NCBI GenBank assembly: GCA_964407285.1 | Contig: CAYOVG010000146.1 | Span: 1 to 15,961, forward strand | Direction of reading: 5' to 3' | DNA from: CAYOVG01 sp964407285 | GTDB taxonomy: Bacteria; Desulfobacterota; Syntrophobacteria; Syntrophobacterales; Syntrophobacteraceae | DNA: 15,961 nt | In this document: one piece after another, positions 15,936 through 15,961 of the stretch | How positions within the stretch are numbered: the first letter of the stretch is position 1 | Layout of the letters: each line of letters begins with the position of its first letter | Notes under the pieces: model-generated | What the model saw: the letters and a program-made list of their open reading frames with translations, nothing else | Told to the model about the DNA's origin: nothing | Databases searched by the model: none | Program-made: the position numbers and the translations under genes

Positions 15936-15961
15936 CGTACGCGGTCGCCGTCTGTGATCGT

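Overview
The window is about 16 kb of GC-rich bacterial DNA. It holds two large minus-strand genes for envelope or exported proteins (left 9.6 kb) and, divergently, a complete plus-strand operon for the 2-oxoglutarate dehydrogenase complex (right 5.8 kb). Very large RHS/NHL proteins with N-terminal Ig-like domains, an AsmA-like envelope protein and high GC fit a Gram-negative such as a Desulfobacterota member (Syntrophobacter-like) or a relative. That placement is inference from style, not a match to a known genome.

Region 1 (1-5464, minus): one uninterrupted frame of 1821 codons that runs off the left edge of the window. In order it shows a signal peptide, a seven-motif Trp-rich propeller, several Ig-like repeats, a carboxypeptidase-regulatory/transthyretin-like fold, a conserved RHS lead-in region, six NHL repeats and the first RHS/YD repeats. 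The C-terminal part, where a toxin or cargo would normally lie, is not visible. The transthyretin-like / plug / NHL / YD order resembles the core of animal teneurins.

Region 2 (5465-5922): an AT-rich island (about 37-38% GC by hand count of 5581-5700) full of short palindromes and direct repeats. It separates the two minus-strand genes and must hold the promoter of the RHS gene, unless that gene is read through from upstream.

Region 3 (5923-9633, minus): a 1236-residue AsmA/YhdP-like protein with one N-terminal membrane anchor, probably an inner-membrane-anchored periplasmic protein involved in envelope lipid homeostasis.

Region 4 (9634-10036): the divergent control region. It has a good sigma70-type promoter for the right-hand operon and a tandem 10-bp repeat just downstream of it.

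Region 5 (10037-15810, plus): sucA, sucB and lpd (E1, E2 and E3) in order. sucB and lpd are one base apart. Together they convert 2-oxoglutarate, CoA and NAD+ to succinyl-CoA, CO2 and NADH. The last 150 bases hold a decayed copy of the 3' end of lpd, a possible promoter and a (CATGG)4 microsatellite at the edge.

No tRNA, rRNA, CRISPR array or insertion sequence was recognised. No wholly new system is evident. The most interesting items are the teneurin-like exported RHS protein and the small repeat structures at the gene borders.
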